Part shown: in pieces, positions 1 to 8,992 of the stretch
Numbering within the stretch: the stretch's first letter is position 1
Layout of the letters: the number at the start of each line of letters is the position of its first letter
Source: Gimesia aquarii
Lineage (GTDB): Bacteria > Planctomycetota > Planctomycetia > Planctomycetales > Planctomycetaceae
Assembly (NCBI RefSeq): GCF_007748175.1
Contig: NZ_CP037422.1
Location: 496,001-560,000, forward strand
Direction of reading: 5' to 3'
Length of the DNA: 64,000 nt
Notes under the pieces: model-generated
The model's input: the letters and a program-made list of their open reading frames with translations, nothing else
What the model was told of the DNA's origin: nothing
The model's database searches: none
Program-made: the position numbers and the translations under genes

Positions 1-248
1 TCTCTCTCTTTACCCAACGCACAGATAAAGCAGTAAGCGTGCCAATCCCAACCAAAGAGGATTGTATTTTGGGGAATGTGTGATTAAATGCCTGAAAAGA
101 AGTAGAAATCATTTCTTGATTTCTTTGCGGATTTTTTGGATCGATGCAAAATTGCAAGAATTGCAATGCGGATCCCCTCGGATTGACCCACAAAATGTAA
201 GACTTACAAGAGTCAGATCAATGGTTCCGATTCATCATACTTGATTCA
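1..248. other. Left-edge non-coding stretch
   Basis: No convincing gene is visible. A 60-codon frame in this stretch has no family resemblance and no good ribosome binding site. The stretch probably lies between the end of the transglutaminase gene and a gene outside the window. Confidence 0.4.
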
Positions 249-1814
249 TCACTTCGATTTCGAGGTAGAATCAATGATTTCGATGGAAAGTTTACCCACT
301 GTTTGAAGTAGAGGCAGGAAGATCGTCAACGGCGCGGGGGCATTATCCGCAAGGCTGGAATCGGTGAGCTTAATGTGCCCTGCCCCAATCCCCCCTTTTC
401 CCAAAGTAGCGTCGAGTGGAATCCAGCGATTGTCCAGAAACACCTCCGTCCACATATGTCCGCCAAAGCTGGAACGACTTGGAATATAAACCATTCCTAC
501 CGCGACACGAGAAGGCAGATTTTGTGCTCGTAACATGGCCGCTAATAAAACGGCGTGTTCGGTGCAATCCCCTTCCATATTTTTGGCCACCTCAGCTGCC
601 GAAGCCAATGCTGTCGAAAAATTCTTTTTTCTCAAATTCTTGTAAACATAACGTTCCATCAAGAGCGCCTGTTTCCATGGATTTGTCTCAGATTTCACAG
701 CCTCTTTCGCATATTTGATAATGCGCGGATCATCAGATTGAACGAATTGAGTGGGGGTGACAAACTCTGATCCGACTTTACTTTTCGGGAACTGAGTGGG
801 AACAGGGGCTTTGGATACTGTTAACTCGATACTGTTCTTATCAAGGCTCTTGATTTGTTGTGTTTCGCCTGTTGCTAGCAGCTTTGCCGGATCTTCACCC
901 GGGAGAGTGACTTTATAGACCACTTTTGTCGTGTCATGTGCACGCGGGAGAGATTTGACTTTAATCAGTGTTTGCACCGCTAAATCGAGTTCCTCACCGG
1001 AAATTTCTTCCAATGCAGTTTCTTTGCTCACAGTATAAGTCAACATGGATGAGCCCAGGAAGTCCATTGCCGTTTTGGGAATTTCTCCATCTTCAGTCAC
1101 ATACAAATCGACGATCATTCCCGGTAAGGCAGACTGCGTCATTTTGACATGCAGGCACTTTTCATCACGGTCACCATATAATTCCGTTGTTTCATAATCC
1201 AGAGCAAGAAGTTTGACTTCAGTGACTTTATTGTATTCAGGCAGCAGCATTGAGAAGGATTTCTCTTCTCCCGGTTTCATTTGAGACATTTTAAAAATAC
1301 GCTCCAGATAACTTGGGGCGTGAAACGCAGGATTCCATTTCAACTCAGACTGTTTGACCTTGTTTGCAACCTGAGTATTTATTTTTAATTTACCGTCTTC
1401 GACAACTCCTTTTGAAACGGTCGAGTCGGCAGGCGGATTTTTCATTTCGAACGTGTACGATAATAGTTCGCCTTTTGTATTTTCAGTCGTTTTCAAGTGG
1501 GTGCCCATATTAATGACCTGCCCAAATCGCTTAATTTTCAGGAACGAATCGCTTTGACTTCGAATGACTTTCACGCCAGCCTGATCTTCAATGCGGGTTT
1601 GTGAATACGCATAGCCTATTCGCTGAGAATTGACATAAATGACCTGCCAGACGTCCTCGTCTTGAATTGCTGTTTTGGATGTGGCCGTTGAACCCGTTTC
1701 ACTGGCAGGATTTTGAGAACAAGCGCAAATGCTGAGAAGAAATAAAAAGATACTGATCCAGGTAAGGACAGTCAGCGTCTGATTTTGCTTTTTTTCGAGC
1801 AAATAAGTCTGCAT
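249..1814 (-). CDS. Transglutaminase-like lipoprotein
   Basis: This is a 521-residue exported protein with a C-terminal transglutaminase-like (papain-fold) domain. The N-terminus has a basic stretch, a hydrophobic helix (about residues 14-31) and a cysteine pair (Cys30/Cys32). Ile-Cys-Ala-Cys32 can serve as a lipobox, so it is probably membrane-anchored on the outer face. The core domain lies at about 365-475 and shows the full triad: Cys417 in EGDCTEH, His453 in GGHMW and Asp468 in PLDAT. Residues 50-340 form a long beta-rich region of the kind found before transglutaminase cores in bacterial envelope proteins. The family includes cross-linking enzymes and cysteine proteases, and the substrate cannot be inferred. 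It sits alone on this strand downstream of a strong terminator. The start is the first Met before the signal, and its ribosome binding site is weak. Confidence 0.8.
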   Translation of the reverse strand: MQTYLLEKKQNQTLTVLTWISIFLFLLSICACSQNPASETGSTATSKTAIQDEDVWQVIYVNSQRIGYAYSQTRIEDQAGVKVIRSQSDSFLKIKRFGQVINMGTHLKTTENTKGELLSYTFEMKNPPADSTVSKGVVEDGKLKINTQVANKVKQSELKWNPAFHAPSYLERIFKMSQMKPGEEKSFSMLLPEYNKVTEVKLLALDYETTELYGDRDEKCLHVKMTQSALPGMIVDLYVTEDGEIPKTAMDFLGSSMLTYTVSKETALEEISGEELDLAVQTLIKVKSLPRAHDTTKVVYKVTLPGEDPAKLLATGETQQIKSLDKNSIELTVSKAPVPTQFPKSKVGSEFVTPTQFVQSDDPRIIKYAKEAVKSETNPWKQALLMERYVYKNLRKKNFSTALASAAEVAKNMEGDCTEHAVLLAAMLRAQNLPSRVAVGMVYIPSRSSFGGHMWTEVFLDNRWIPLDATLGKGGIGAGHIKLTDSSLADNAPAPLTIFLPLLQTVGKLSIEIIDSTSKSK

Positions 1815-2022
1815 ATATCGAACCTATTACTAGCTTGTTTTCAGGTTGATTAAAGTGTCTCCAAAACCAATTAAATCAAGGACTATCGTATTGCTGCCAT
1901 TAAGATTCAAATGGTCATGGATGGAAAGAGATGAGAACACATCTATCAAGTTTGGATCAACTGACATCAACAATATGTGGCATCCAGTTCCGACAACAGA
2001 TTATATATAGAATCAATAAATG

Positions 2023-2059
2023 AAAAACCCCACAATTCATGCCGGAATTGTGGGGTTTT
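2023..2059 (-). terminator. Rho-independent terminator, 15-bp stem
   Basis: A perfect 15-bp inverted repeat (2024-2038 with 2045-2059) encloses a 6-nt loop. On the minus strand it is followed by five T. It lies 30 bp past the stop of the Lys-rich/acidic protein gene and before the transglutaminase gene, so it separates two transcripts. An A-rich foot makes it usable on the plus strand too. Confidence 0.9.
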
Positions 2060-2092
2060 CTCTATTTCTGATAGCGGCTTGAAGAATCAAAC

Positions 2093-2554
2093 TCACTCAA
2101 TATCTTCATCGACTTCAATTTCATCATCAATCGCATCAATCTCGTCAACATCATCATCAATGACATCTGGTTCGTCTTGAACTTTCAAAGTTTCTTCTTC
2201 GTCATCCAAGTCACTGGCATCGTCTTCTGGAGCTTTTGTCGCCACAACCTGACCATCGAGAGGCTCTTTGATTGGCTGGATGAAATACAACTTTTTTGCG
2301 TTTTTAGCACGTAACTGTTCGATACGTTCTTCAGCAGCATCTCGTTGGTCATAAGAAAAACGAGATTCTTCTTTCATGCTGCCTGTGAATACACCCCAAA
2401 ACAACCGCCGTCGAACCTCTGTTTTTGTTGCTTTTTTCTTGCGTACTGCCTTTTTCTTTTTGACGGCTTTTTTCTTGGGAGATGTTTTTGCATCAGCCTC
2501 GGCTGCTTCGGCCTGACGGCGCATTTCCAGACGACTGGGAGACTTTCGTGCCAT
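2093..2554 (-). CDS. Lys-rich / acidic-tailed hypothetical protein
   Basis: This 153-residue protein of unknown function has strongly polarised charge. Residues 1-50 are basic, with runs of KKK separated by Ala/Val. Residues 50-105 form a conserved-looking middle (RRLFWGVFTGSMKEE, then FSYDQRDAAEERIEQL). Residues 108-153 are almost entirely Asp/Glu with Ile/Val spacers. There is no signal peptide or membrane segment, so it is probably cytoplasmic. The basic head suggests nucleic-acid or ribosome contact, but that is inference from composition only. Codon use looks like that of the neighbours. Its own terminator follows directly. Confidence 0.75.
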   Translation of the reverse strand: MARKSPSRLEMRRQAEAAEADAKTSPKKKAVKKKKAVRKKKATKTEVRRRLFWGVFTGSMKEESRFSYDQRDAAEERIEQLRAKNAKKLYFIQPIKEPLDGQVVATKAPEDDASDLDDEEETLKVQDEPDVIDDDVDEIDAIDDEIEVDEDIE

Positions 2555-3113
2555 TGTTTATTCTTTGGTAAAATAGGTCTTTAGTGAAAATGGGAACATC
2601 CTGCAAGGATTAGCAAGTCAACTAGCATACCATTTCGTTTCCTGAATGACTACGGACATGGAAGTATTGAGTGAACGAAGAGGCCATTTTTTTGAATTTC
2701 TGACTTACAATATTTAGCTACAATGATCTGCCAATCAAATCAATAAAACGAAAGTGATTTCTCGTAAGGTAAAGTCAGCTTATTTATGGTTGAATACTGA
2801 TCGTATTGTCACTTTGTTTTGTCTGTTTCACTGAGAGGAAATTTTTTTGTCAGCATTTGGAAAAGTTATAAATCAATTGAAAATAGAGGTTTATGTGGAT
2901 TTTATCTCTGTAGAGCCCAAGAACATTTAACCAATTTCTTCGAAATAATCAGAATAACTTATTTAACCGGACCAAGATAACCGATCAATCAGGATAGCAA
3001 TCTAATTGTTTTGTTTGCGCAGCAGGAATGACTCACTGTGTGAAACGGGGCAAAAAGATACAGCTATGATTTAATGGACGAAAACATAAACTCAATTGGG
3101 AACGGAGTTGTTC
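2555..3113. other. AT-rich intergenic region between divergent genes
   Basis: About 560 bp separate the divergently transcribed Lys-rich protein gene and the BON-domain gene, so promoters for both should lie here. The sequence is AT-rich. I see no paired -35/-10 good enough to call, and no hairpin, RNA gene or repeat. Confidence 0.5.
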
Positions 3114-4244
3114 ATGAAACGGTATCGTAAGTGGGTCTTGACGCTGGGGATCATGGCGGTGACTCCCGGTATCACAATGGCCGGGCCCTTGGATTTCTTC
3201 AGCAAGAAGTCTGAACAGTCAAGCTCGACCGCTGTATCCGGTAAACTTTCTAATAATCAGAGAGTCGCCAATGAAATTGCAGACGTTCTGAGAAAAGCTC
3301 GACTGACCGGTTACAACATGGAAATCGAGTATAATAAAGGCGTTGCAAAACTTTCGGGTAAAATCCCGACTGCTGCACAGAAAGCACAGGCGACGAGCTT
3401 AATCTCTAGAATTAAGGGTGTCACTCGTGTTGACAACCAGCTCGAAGTCAGCGAAGCTCCGAGCAGGCAAGTTCCTACTTTAGGCAGGGAAACCAGTAAA
3501 TCAAGCCTGAATCCGTTCCGGAAACCTGCGGACATTCAACAGGCTTCTGCTACTGATCCCTTCTTGAAAGGATCTTTGAACCAGGCACAGTTTGAACAGT
3601 CAGCTGAAAAGCCTGTCTCAAACATTCAGAGAGTATCAGGTCAGGTTGCTCGGGGTCCTGCTCCAAGTAATCAGCAAATGGCTGAGCAAATTGCGAAATC
3701 TCTGGGACCTGTCCTGGCATCAGCTCATGATGTAGAAATTCGCTTTAAAAATGGGACTGCCATCCTACAGGGAGCCATTGGGTCCGTTCAAGAACAGCAA
3801 ATGGCAACTCAAATTGCCCAACGAGTTCCAGGGGTACGGAACGTTGAAAATCGTTTGCAGATCTTACAAGCTGCTCCACAACAAAGTTCAATGATCCAGC
3901 CTACGAACTATATGAACTATCAAGCCCCACATCCTGGTCCTGCTGGAGCTCCTGCAATGACTCCTCAACCTGGAATTGGTGCTTCAAATAATGTCTACAA
4001 CAGTCCGCACTTACCAAACGGTGCCTGGCCAACTTATGCACAATATCCAAACTATGCACAAGTTGCTTATCCAAGCGAGTATAGTGCAAGTGCTTTCCCT
4101 TACATTGGACCTTTCTATCCTTACCCACAAGTTCCATTGGGGTGGAGAGAAGCTCAATTAGAATGGGATGATGGATCATGGAAATTAAACTTCCGACCAC
4201 GCACAAATCGCTGGTGGTGGTTTATGAATCCTAAAAACTGGTAA
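3114..4244 (+). CDS. Secreted protein with two BON domains
   Basis: This 376-residue exported protein has a signal peptide at residues 1-23 (cleavage likely after ITMA). It has two BON domains, at about 45-110 and 187-250. Each shows the alpha-beta-beta-alpha-beta pattern with the hallmark V.L.G and G-V-.-.V.N.L segments (VAKLSGKI with GVTRVDNQL, and TAILQGAI with GVRNVENRL). BON domains typically bind membranes or peptidoglycan (OsmY, secretin and OmpA-associated proteins). The rest is Pro/Gln/Tyr/Ala-rich (265-335), and the C-terminus is Trp-rich. I chose the ATG preceded by GGAACGGAG; an upstream in-frame TTG would add six residues without better spacing. A terminator follows, so the gene is probably monocistronic. 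Confidence 0.85.
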   Translation: MKRYRKWVLTLGIMAVTPGITMAGPLDFFSKKSEQSSSTAVSGKLSNNQRVANEIADVLRKARLTGYNMEIEYNKGVAKLSGKIPTAAQKAQATSLISRIKGVTRVDNQLEVSEAPSRQVPTLGRETSKSSLNPFRKPADIQQASATDPFLKGSLNQAQFEQSAEKPVSNIQRVSGQVARGPAPSNQQMAEQIAKSLGPVLASAHDVEIRFKNGTAILQGAIGSVQEQQMATQIAQRVPGVRNVENRLQILQAAPQQSSMIQPTNYMNYQAPHPGPAGAPAMTPQPGIGASNNVYNSPHLPNGAWPTYAQYPNYAQVAYPSEYSASAFPYIGPFYPYPQVPLGWREAQLEWDDGSWKLNFRPRTNRWWWFMNPKNW

Positions 4245-4270
4245 TGATTGTTTGACTAAGACATTGCAAG

Positions 4271-4308
4271 TGCCTTTCAGGAAGCATCGTTTCCTGAAAG
4301 GCATTTTT
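4271..4308 (+). terminator. Rho-independent terminator after BON gene
   Basis: A perfect 13-bp stem (4271-4283 with 4291-4303), a 7-nt loop and five T follow the BON-domain gene at 26 bp. The rest of the gap up to 4546 holds only the leader of the next gene, with no other recognisable element. Confidence 0.92.
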
Positions 4309-4546
4309 CATGAAGTGCTTGTCTTTGCAAAAGAACAAGATCTCTATGACATACTATTTGCCGGTTAAATCGTCAAAATCGTCATATTTTCACAAGAGTT
4401 TTGAACGAACCGACCGATAAGAAGAATATGGAGTCATGTTCTCACACAGAATATGACATCTCCTTACCAGAGCATGATGCTCTCTAACACTGATACGAAG
4501 CTACGATTAAATAACAGCTTTGTTAAAATCACCCGGAGGAAGAAGG

Positions 4547-5131
4547 ATGTTCAAAATCGGGAAGCAATATACCCGTGCTTTGCTTTTGGGCTGTGCCTGC
4601 TTATTAACACTTAATACCAGTGGATGTACGCTGCTCAAAGGTGCAATCGAAGTAACATATGCCGGCTCAATTTTCTGGCGTACTACTCCTTTAATCCCTG
4701 TAACCGCATACTGGTCCCAGCTGGTTGAAGATACATATTGGGAAGAAGAGCGCTACGACAAGGTTCCTATTTTAGACCCTGTTGAAGGTGAACACGCTCC
4801 TCTCTTCTGCCTTGATCCACCAAGTCCCGATGAAGTCATTCGGGCATTACCAGACAAAACCGGCGGCGGAGTCTGGTTCCTGGCTGAAACAACCCGTAAC
4901 AATGTGCGTATGGTTGTAGAGCCTATCGTTGACCGTATTGGTGAATGCCGCTTCTTCCCCATGGTCGGCCCTGCTCGCCAGCATCACTGTCACTATAAGT
5001 GTACCGTGTATTATGACAAGACAATTCGATCAGACTGGCCCATTCCTTTCTCAAATCATGATCAAACAAAAGAAGTCGTTTACATCGACCACGACCACTT
5101 GATCCGCTGTGCGGGACCAGCATCTGAATAG
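4547..5131 (+). CDS. Putative lipoprotein of unknown function
   Basis: This 194-residue protein has an N-terminal signal: basic start, then LLLGCACLLTL, then NTSGC with Cys near residue 27 as the probable lipidated cysteine. Thr at -3 makes the lipobox atypical. The mature part has many Trp/Tyr, acidic stretches (YWEEERYD) and a His/Cys-rich patch near residues 145-155 (RQHHCHYKC). That patch could bind metal, but no known site pattern is evident. I do not recognise the family. The start is the ATG behind a strong GGAGGA; an upstream TTG frame was rejected. It lies between two terminators, so it is transcribed alone. Confidence 0.7.
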   Translation: MFKIGKQYTRALLLGCACLLTLNTSGCTLLKGAIEVTYAGSIFWRTTPLIPVTAYWSQLVEDTYWEEERYDKVPILDPVEGEHAPLFCLDPPSPDEVIRALPDKTGGGVWFLAETTRNNVRMVVEPIVDRIGECRFFPMVGPARQHHCHYKCTVYYDKTIRSDWPIPFSNHDQTKEVVYIDHDHLIRCAGPASE

Positions 5132-5160
5132 TCTCCAAGATTTAGACTACCCACTTGCAG

Positions 5161-5200
5161 AGCCGATGATTCTAACCGGGTGATTGAATCGTCGGCTTTT
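5161..5200 (+). terminator. Rho-independent terminator
   Basis: A 12-bp stem (5161-5172 with 5186-5197, one G-T pair) and a short T run lie 30 bp past the lipoprotein gene. It sits between convergent genes. Confidence 0.8.
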
Positions 5201-5280
5201 GCATGCGCAGTCCACCAACTTTGAATGACGGACTACCAATTCCTGGTCATTTTGCTTTCGGTAACGCAAATCCTGTCTGA

Positions 5281-7077
5281 CTACTTCACCTGGATTTGTG
5301 CCGTCACTCGATTCAAGTTGGCTCCGCTTACCGTTGCCAGCAGTGTTCCCGTTGTTTTTGTTGTGATGTCAAAAGTTGTTTTGCCTTTCGCATCGGCTGC
5401 GCGTACTTCATAGACTTCTTTGCCTTTCCACAAGCAGACTGTACTTCCCGGTGCATCCGTTGTGATGTTTACCGTTTGTTTGCCTTGACCCACCGATTTT
5501 GGAACGATGATCTGAGGCATTCGTGGAATCTTCGCTCGCATATCCAGAGTGGGATCACCCAGCAGATTCAACTCACAAATACAGAGATGGTAACCGGCGG
5601 TCTTCACGGCATCGTCAGTCATGTCGGCCTTCGCCTTCATGAGAGCTTCGCCCGTTGTCAGTCCGCTACCTAGCCCATGAGACCAGTACCGTGTCATCGT
5701 CATTGTTGTTCCATCGAGCTTTCCCTCCAGGACCATCAGACGAAAGTCGGAAGGCTTATGAAAGTGCGGTTTACCGGTTCGAATGGGAGCTACGATTGCG
5801 ACCGTTCCTCCGTTGGGTTGACGAATCATGGATTCAACGATTGATGGATCATCCTCAGAGTCGTACTCGCCGGTATTGCAGGAAACTGTCGTGATGAGTG
5901 GATATGCTCCGTCATTCTTCAGTTGACCAACGTGTTTTGCAGTAAACATCGAGCGTTCAAGAACCCAGGCTGGCAGATGACCATGCCCATGGATATGCAG
6001 CTTCCCAGTCGTCTTCTTATTGAGTAAGGAGAGCAGATTCTCAGCACTGAGATCGTAGCTCCCTGGTTCGTCGTCCTTGTCCCACGGTGTCGCTTTTGAA
6101 AAGAAACGGTTGACTTCACCCTCCTTCCAGACTTTGGAAACGTGACTGTCCCAGCTCCTACGCACTTTGGGATAGGCGGGACTATCAGTGCAGGTATAGA
6201 TCATTTGCCGGGCAAAATCATTAGTGGGATAGCGTGATTCGTAAGCGATTACTTTTTCTGTAAACGCCCTCACATCATCAGCGGTTCTCACCGGGATGCG
6301 TCCCAATCCGATCTGACCGTCGGGATAGGAAATCGCCTTGCGATCTTCTTCCCACTCGCCATAGACCCCATCTCCATCGGCATCCCAATTCGTCTTACTC
6401 AAGTAGACAATATCAGTTGGAATGCCCTCTGGTTCCTGCGCGTGCATTGTCCGATGTCCGCCTGGAATCAGACCATTCGCGCCAGACAGGCTGTCTCCGC
6501 CCAAAACCACCCACCGTGTTCCTTGCCTGTCAATATGATCGCGTACACAGAGCCGGATCTTCTCTTGTATATTTGTAGCTTCATAGTCTTCTTTAATCTT
6601 CTGAACGGTGATGATCTTTGTGACTTTACCTCCCTGTGTTTTCCACTCCGCAAAGGGCTTCCAGGCAGCTGCGAGTTCGTTGGCCGTAATTAGTAACACG
6701 GTTGCCTGCTCCGAGTTTGTGAGCGCTGGAATTACGGTCGACACGCTTTTCAAATCATTGGTTGGACCTTCAGTTGGGTTAGCCGATGAATCAGGTTGGG
6801 GAGAATTATTTGCTGTGAACTCTCGTAGAACAATAAATCGATTGGTGAATTCTGTATTGGAAATGATACCATCGCCGTTCAGATCAACGGCCGTTGCAAA
6901 CGCTTTTAATTCTGATTCGCTGAAGCTTGGCAGCGCCGTAGCGGCATAGGCTTGAAATTCATCAACTGTGCGATCGGCTACCTCAGACGAGCCGCAGCCT
7001 GCTGAGATGATCACACTGGTGAGTAGAATCAGTCTTTTGGCCACTCTGAAGCTAGAATTTGACTTTTGCAGCATCAT
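5281..7077 (-). CDS. Gingipain-like C25 peptidase lipoprotein with EF-hand
   Basis: This 598-residue protein carries a lipoprotein signal (hydrophobic 14-26, lipobox SAGC with Cys28). A canonical EF-hand loop follows at 65-76 (D-x-N-x-D-G...E), in a short calcium-binding module (40-90). From about 120 to 480 it resembles peptidase family C25 (gingipain). It has an LLITANEL-type opening strand, WVVLGGD, a likely calcium loop near 232-245 (DADGDGVYGEWEED), GRIPVR, the histidine cluster HIHGHGH (361-367) and the nucleophile Cys400 in TTVSCNTG. GTVAIVAP, a typical end of the caspase-like sheet, follows. The C-terminal 90 residues look like an Ig-type beta sandwich, also seen after gingipain cores. 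The His-Cys spacing suits a catalytic dyad. The substrate is unknown. Two adjacent ATG codons follow a purine-rich ribosome binding site. Confidence 0.82.
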   Translation of the reverse strand: MMLQKSNSSFRVAKRLILLTSVIISAGCGSSEVADRTVDEFQAYAATALPSFSESELKAFATAVDLNGDGIISNTEFTNRFIVLREFTANNSPQPDSSANPTEGPTNDLKSVSTVIPALTNSEQATVLLITANELAAAWKPFAEWKTQGGKVTKIITVQKIKEDYEATNIQEKIRLCVRDHIDRQGTRWVVLGGDSLSGANGLIPGGHRTMHAQEPEGIPTDIVYLSKTNWDADGDGVYGEWEEDRKAISYPDGQIGLGRIPVRTADDVRAFTEKVIAYESRYPTNDFARQMIYTCTDSPAYPKVRRSWDSHVSKVWKEGEVNRFFSKATPWDKDDEPGSYDLSAENLLSLLNKKTTGKLHIHGHGHLPAWVLERSMFTAKHVGQLKNDGAYPLITTVSCNTGEYDSEDDPSIVESMIRQPNGGTVAIVAPIRTGKPHFHKPSDFRLMVLEGKLDGTTMTMTRYWSHGLGSGLTTGEALMKAKADMTDDAVKTAGYHLCICELNLLGDPTLDMRAKIPRMPQIIVPKSVGQGKQTVNITTDAPGSTVCLWKGKEVYEVRAADAKGKTTFDITTKTTGTLLATVSGANLNRVTAQIQVK

Positions 7078-7294
7078 CCTCTCCCCTCTTCGTCAAATTT
7101 GAATTAAACGCGAGTGGGCGATTATAGCATGGCCTGACAACGACATTCCAGCAAAAATCGTTGAGCCCTATTCGATCATGTCGATTGCTGATTTGAGAGA
7201 TAATTGATGATCACATTGCTCTGGCAAGCAAGTCTGTCTGGCTTCGATTTTTTGGGGAGCCTGGATTGTTAGCGCGCTTGGTTTGTTACTAATC

Positions 7295-7888
7295 TCAAGC
7301 GGTTTGTGAATCGTCGATAGGAATCAGTTTGGGAATGGGGATTTGCAATCCCACGACACCACCATGTCTTTTTTGTAGAGTTGAAAAACGACATTTCAAA
7401 AATGAGAAGAGCTCTGCAGGAGGCTTCTGTTTCAAATACTGGTCTACAAAAACCGCCATCTGCTCATCGTACTCTTTTTGACTATGTGAGTGCACGTGAT
7501 AGTGGCCTTCCAAACGGCGAATATCACCATCAAACGCAGGACTGATATGGTACAGTTCATGCACAACGGTGATCAATTTTTCCTGGAAGGAATGGTTCAA
7601 GAAGCGAGGCAGGTAAAACGTCAGGATATACAGCATTTCCTCTTGATCCTGGTAAACTCGTTGCGCCGTCCACTTGCGACCGTATCGAGTCGTATGAAGC
7701 GCTCCCTTTTCGAAACGCAGGGGGGTTAACTTAGCCTGCATTCCATAGGGCACATTGCGGCGTGCTTGAGCGAATGCTACTGCAACCCGGTCCATGTCAA
7801 TATGCTGAAACTCGGGCATCCGCTGTGCAATATCACGGCACAGGTCAAACATGGCATGACTAAAATTAAAAGGTTTTTTCGTTGACAT
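7295..7888 (-). CDS. Putative HExxH metallopeptidase
   Basis: This 197-residue soluble protein has the zinc-protease motif HELYH at 110-114, within a helix preceded by a hydrophobic strand (EKLITVV). A His-rich stretch (GHYHVHSH) follows about 15-20 residues downstream and could supply the third ligand. The N-terminal half has a basic beta-type region. There is no signal peptide or membrane helix, so it is likely cytoplasmic. The arrangement resembles small SprT/putative-metallopeptidase proteins, but I cannot place it in a named family. It stands alone, downstream of the rplQ terminator and transcribed away from it. Activity is inferred from the motif only. Confidence 0.68.
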   Translation of the reverse strand: MSTKKPFNFSHAMFDLCRDIAQRMPEFQHIDMDRVAVAFAQARRNVPYGMQAKLTPLRFEKGALHTTRYGRKWTAQRVYQDQEEMLYILTFYLPRFLNHSFQEKLITVVHELYHISPAFDGDIRRLEGHYHVHSHSQKEYDEQMAVFVDQYLKQKPPAELFSFLKCRFSTLQKRHGGVVGLQIPIPKLIPIDDSQTA

Positions 7889-8095
7889 GCTGTGTTATAG
7901 TGCGTCCAACTGAAATATAACGATTGTAAAGCTGTTTTACGAGATCTGAACAGCCTTGGAGATGCTACGATCAAGTTGGATACAAGCTAGAATCCTTTCT
8001 GCTACAACTTCACAACGACGTGATGTAGAATCATCAAACTCTCTTTTTGTCGAATGAGCCGAGGGCTCTTTCGCCCGAAACACATTGGCGGGCGT

Positions 8096-8139
8096 AAAAA
8101 AAGCTAAGAGTATTTTTCATCTTGAAATACCCTTAGCTT
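8096..8139 (-). terminator. Terminator ending the ribosomal block
   Basis: A 15-bp stem (8101-8115 with 8125-8139, one mismatch), a 9-nt loop and a T run on the minus strand lie about 55 bp past rplQ. This is the end of the ribosomal protein superoperon. The rest of the gap towards the HELYH gene holds nothing else I can name. Confidence 0.88.
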
Positions 8140-8195
8140 GTCAATTTTAGCGAGAACATTCGTTTCAGAATAGACGAATTTAAGCCTTCAGCAGC

Positions 8196-8912
8196 TTATT
8201 TCTCTTTCTCTGAATCATCCTCTGTTTCGGTTTCGGCGTCGTCTTCAGCAGCGGCAGTTTCCGCAGAATCTTCGACGGCTTCTTCTGTGGCGGCTTCCGA
8301 TTCTGCAGTCGTTTCGGTTTCAGCTTCATCAGTAGTTGTCGCTTCTGAACTCTCTTCGAGACTTGCACTACGTTTTTTCGGTTTAATTCGATCACGTTCG
8401 CCTACAAACTCAATGATTGCCTGCTCGCCAGCATCACCGAGACGAACTGTTGCCAATCGGACAACTCGGGTGTAGCCGCCATTACGCTCAGCAAATCGCT
8501 CGGCAAGTTCGTCGAACAGGATATCGACTGCTTCGTTATCGCGAAGTTCAGAAAATGCCCGTCTTCGGTAGCTCAATGCAGGTGCGATTGCCTGATTCCA
8601 TTCATTCCACTGCTCAGATTCCCGCCAGCTCTTCCACTCACTTGAGTTTTTATCTGCAGACGTCGCAAATTGTGCGGCTTTTTCTAAGTGCGGCTGCGCT
8701 TTTTTCGCCAACGTAATCAACTTCTCAATGAACGGACGAAGTTCTTTTGCCTTCTGAACGGTCGTTGTAATACGCCCGGAAACCTTGGGAGCGTTCTCTG
8801 CATCTTCGTCAATTCTGACGGTCTTAATGAAGCTTGCGGCCATGTTCTTGAACATCGCTTTACGATGTGATGCGTTACGGCCTAGCTTACGGCCTCTCAT
8901 TCGGTGTCGCAT
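8196..8912 (-). CDS. rplQ: 50S ribosomal protein L17, extended
   Basis: L17 lines the outer end of the peptide exit tunnel. The N-terminus ([19 protein letters not shown]) and the end of the core ([25 protein letters not shown]) are diagnostic. At 238 residues it is nearly twice the usual length of about 120. There is a central insertion around residues 75-115 (Trp- and Glu-rich) between the two core halves, and a C-terminal tail from about 178 made of Ala, Glu, Thr, Ser and Asp. It is the last gene of the alpha group, 80 bp after rpoA, and is followed by a terminator. Confidence 0.96.
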   Translation of the reverse strand: MRHRMRGRKLGRNASHRKAMFKNMAASFIKTVRIDEDAENAPKVSGRITTTVQKAKELRPFIEKLITLAKKAQPHLEKAAQFATSADKNSSEWKSWRESEQWNEWNQAIAPALSYRRRAFSELRDNEAVDILFDELAERFAERNGGYTRVVRLATVRLGDAGEQAIIEFVGERDRIKPKKRSASLEESSEATTTDEAETETTAESEAATEEAVEDSAETAAAEDDAETETEDDSEKEK

Positions 8913-8992
8913 GACTTAACTCAAAATTCTTCTGATTGCTAAGAGTAAATGACTCGTTGATTGTATTGTGACGAAGCGAGAATCCATCAAGA

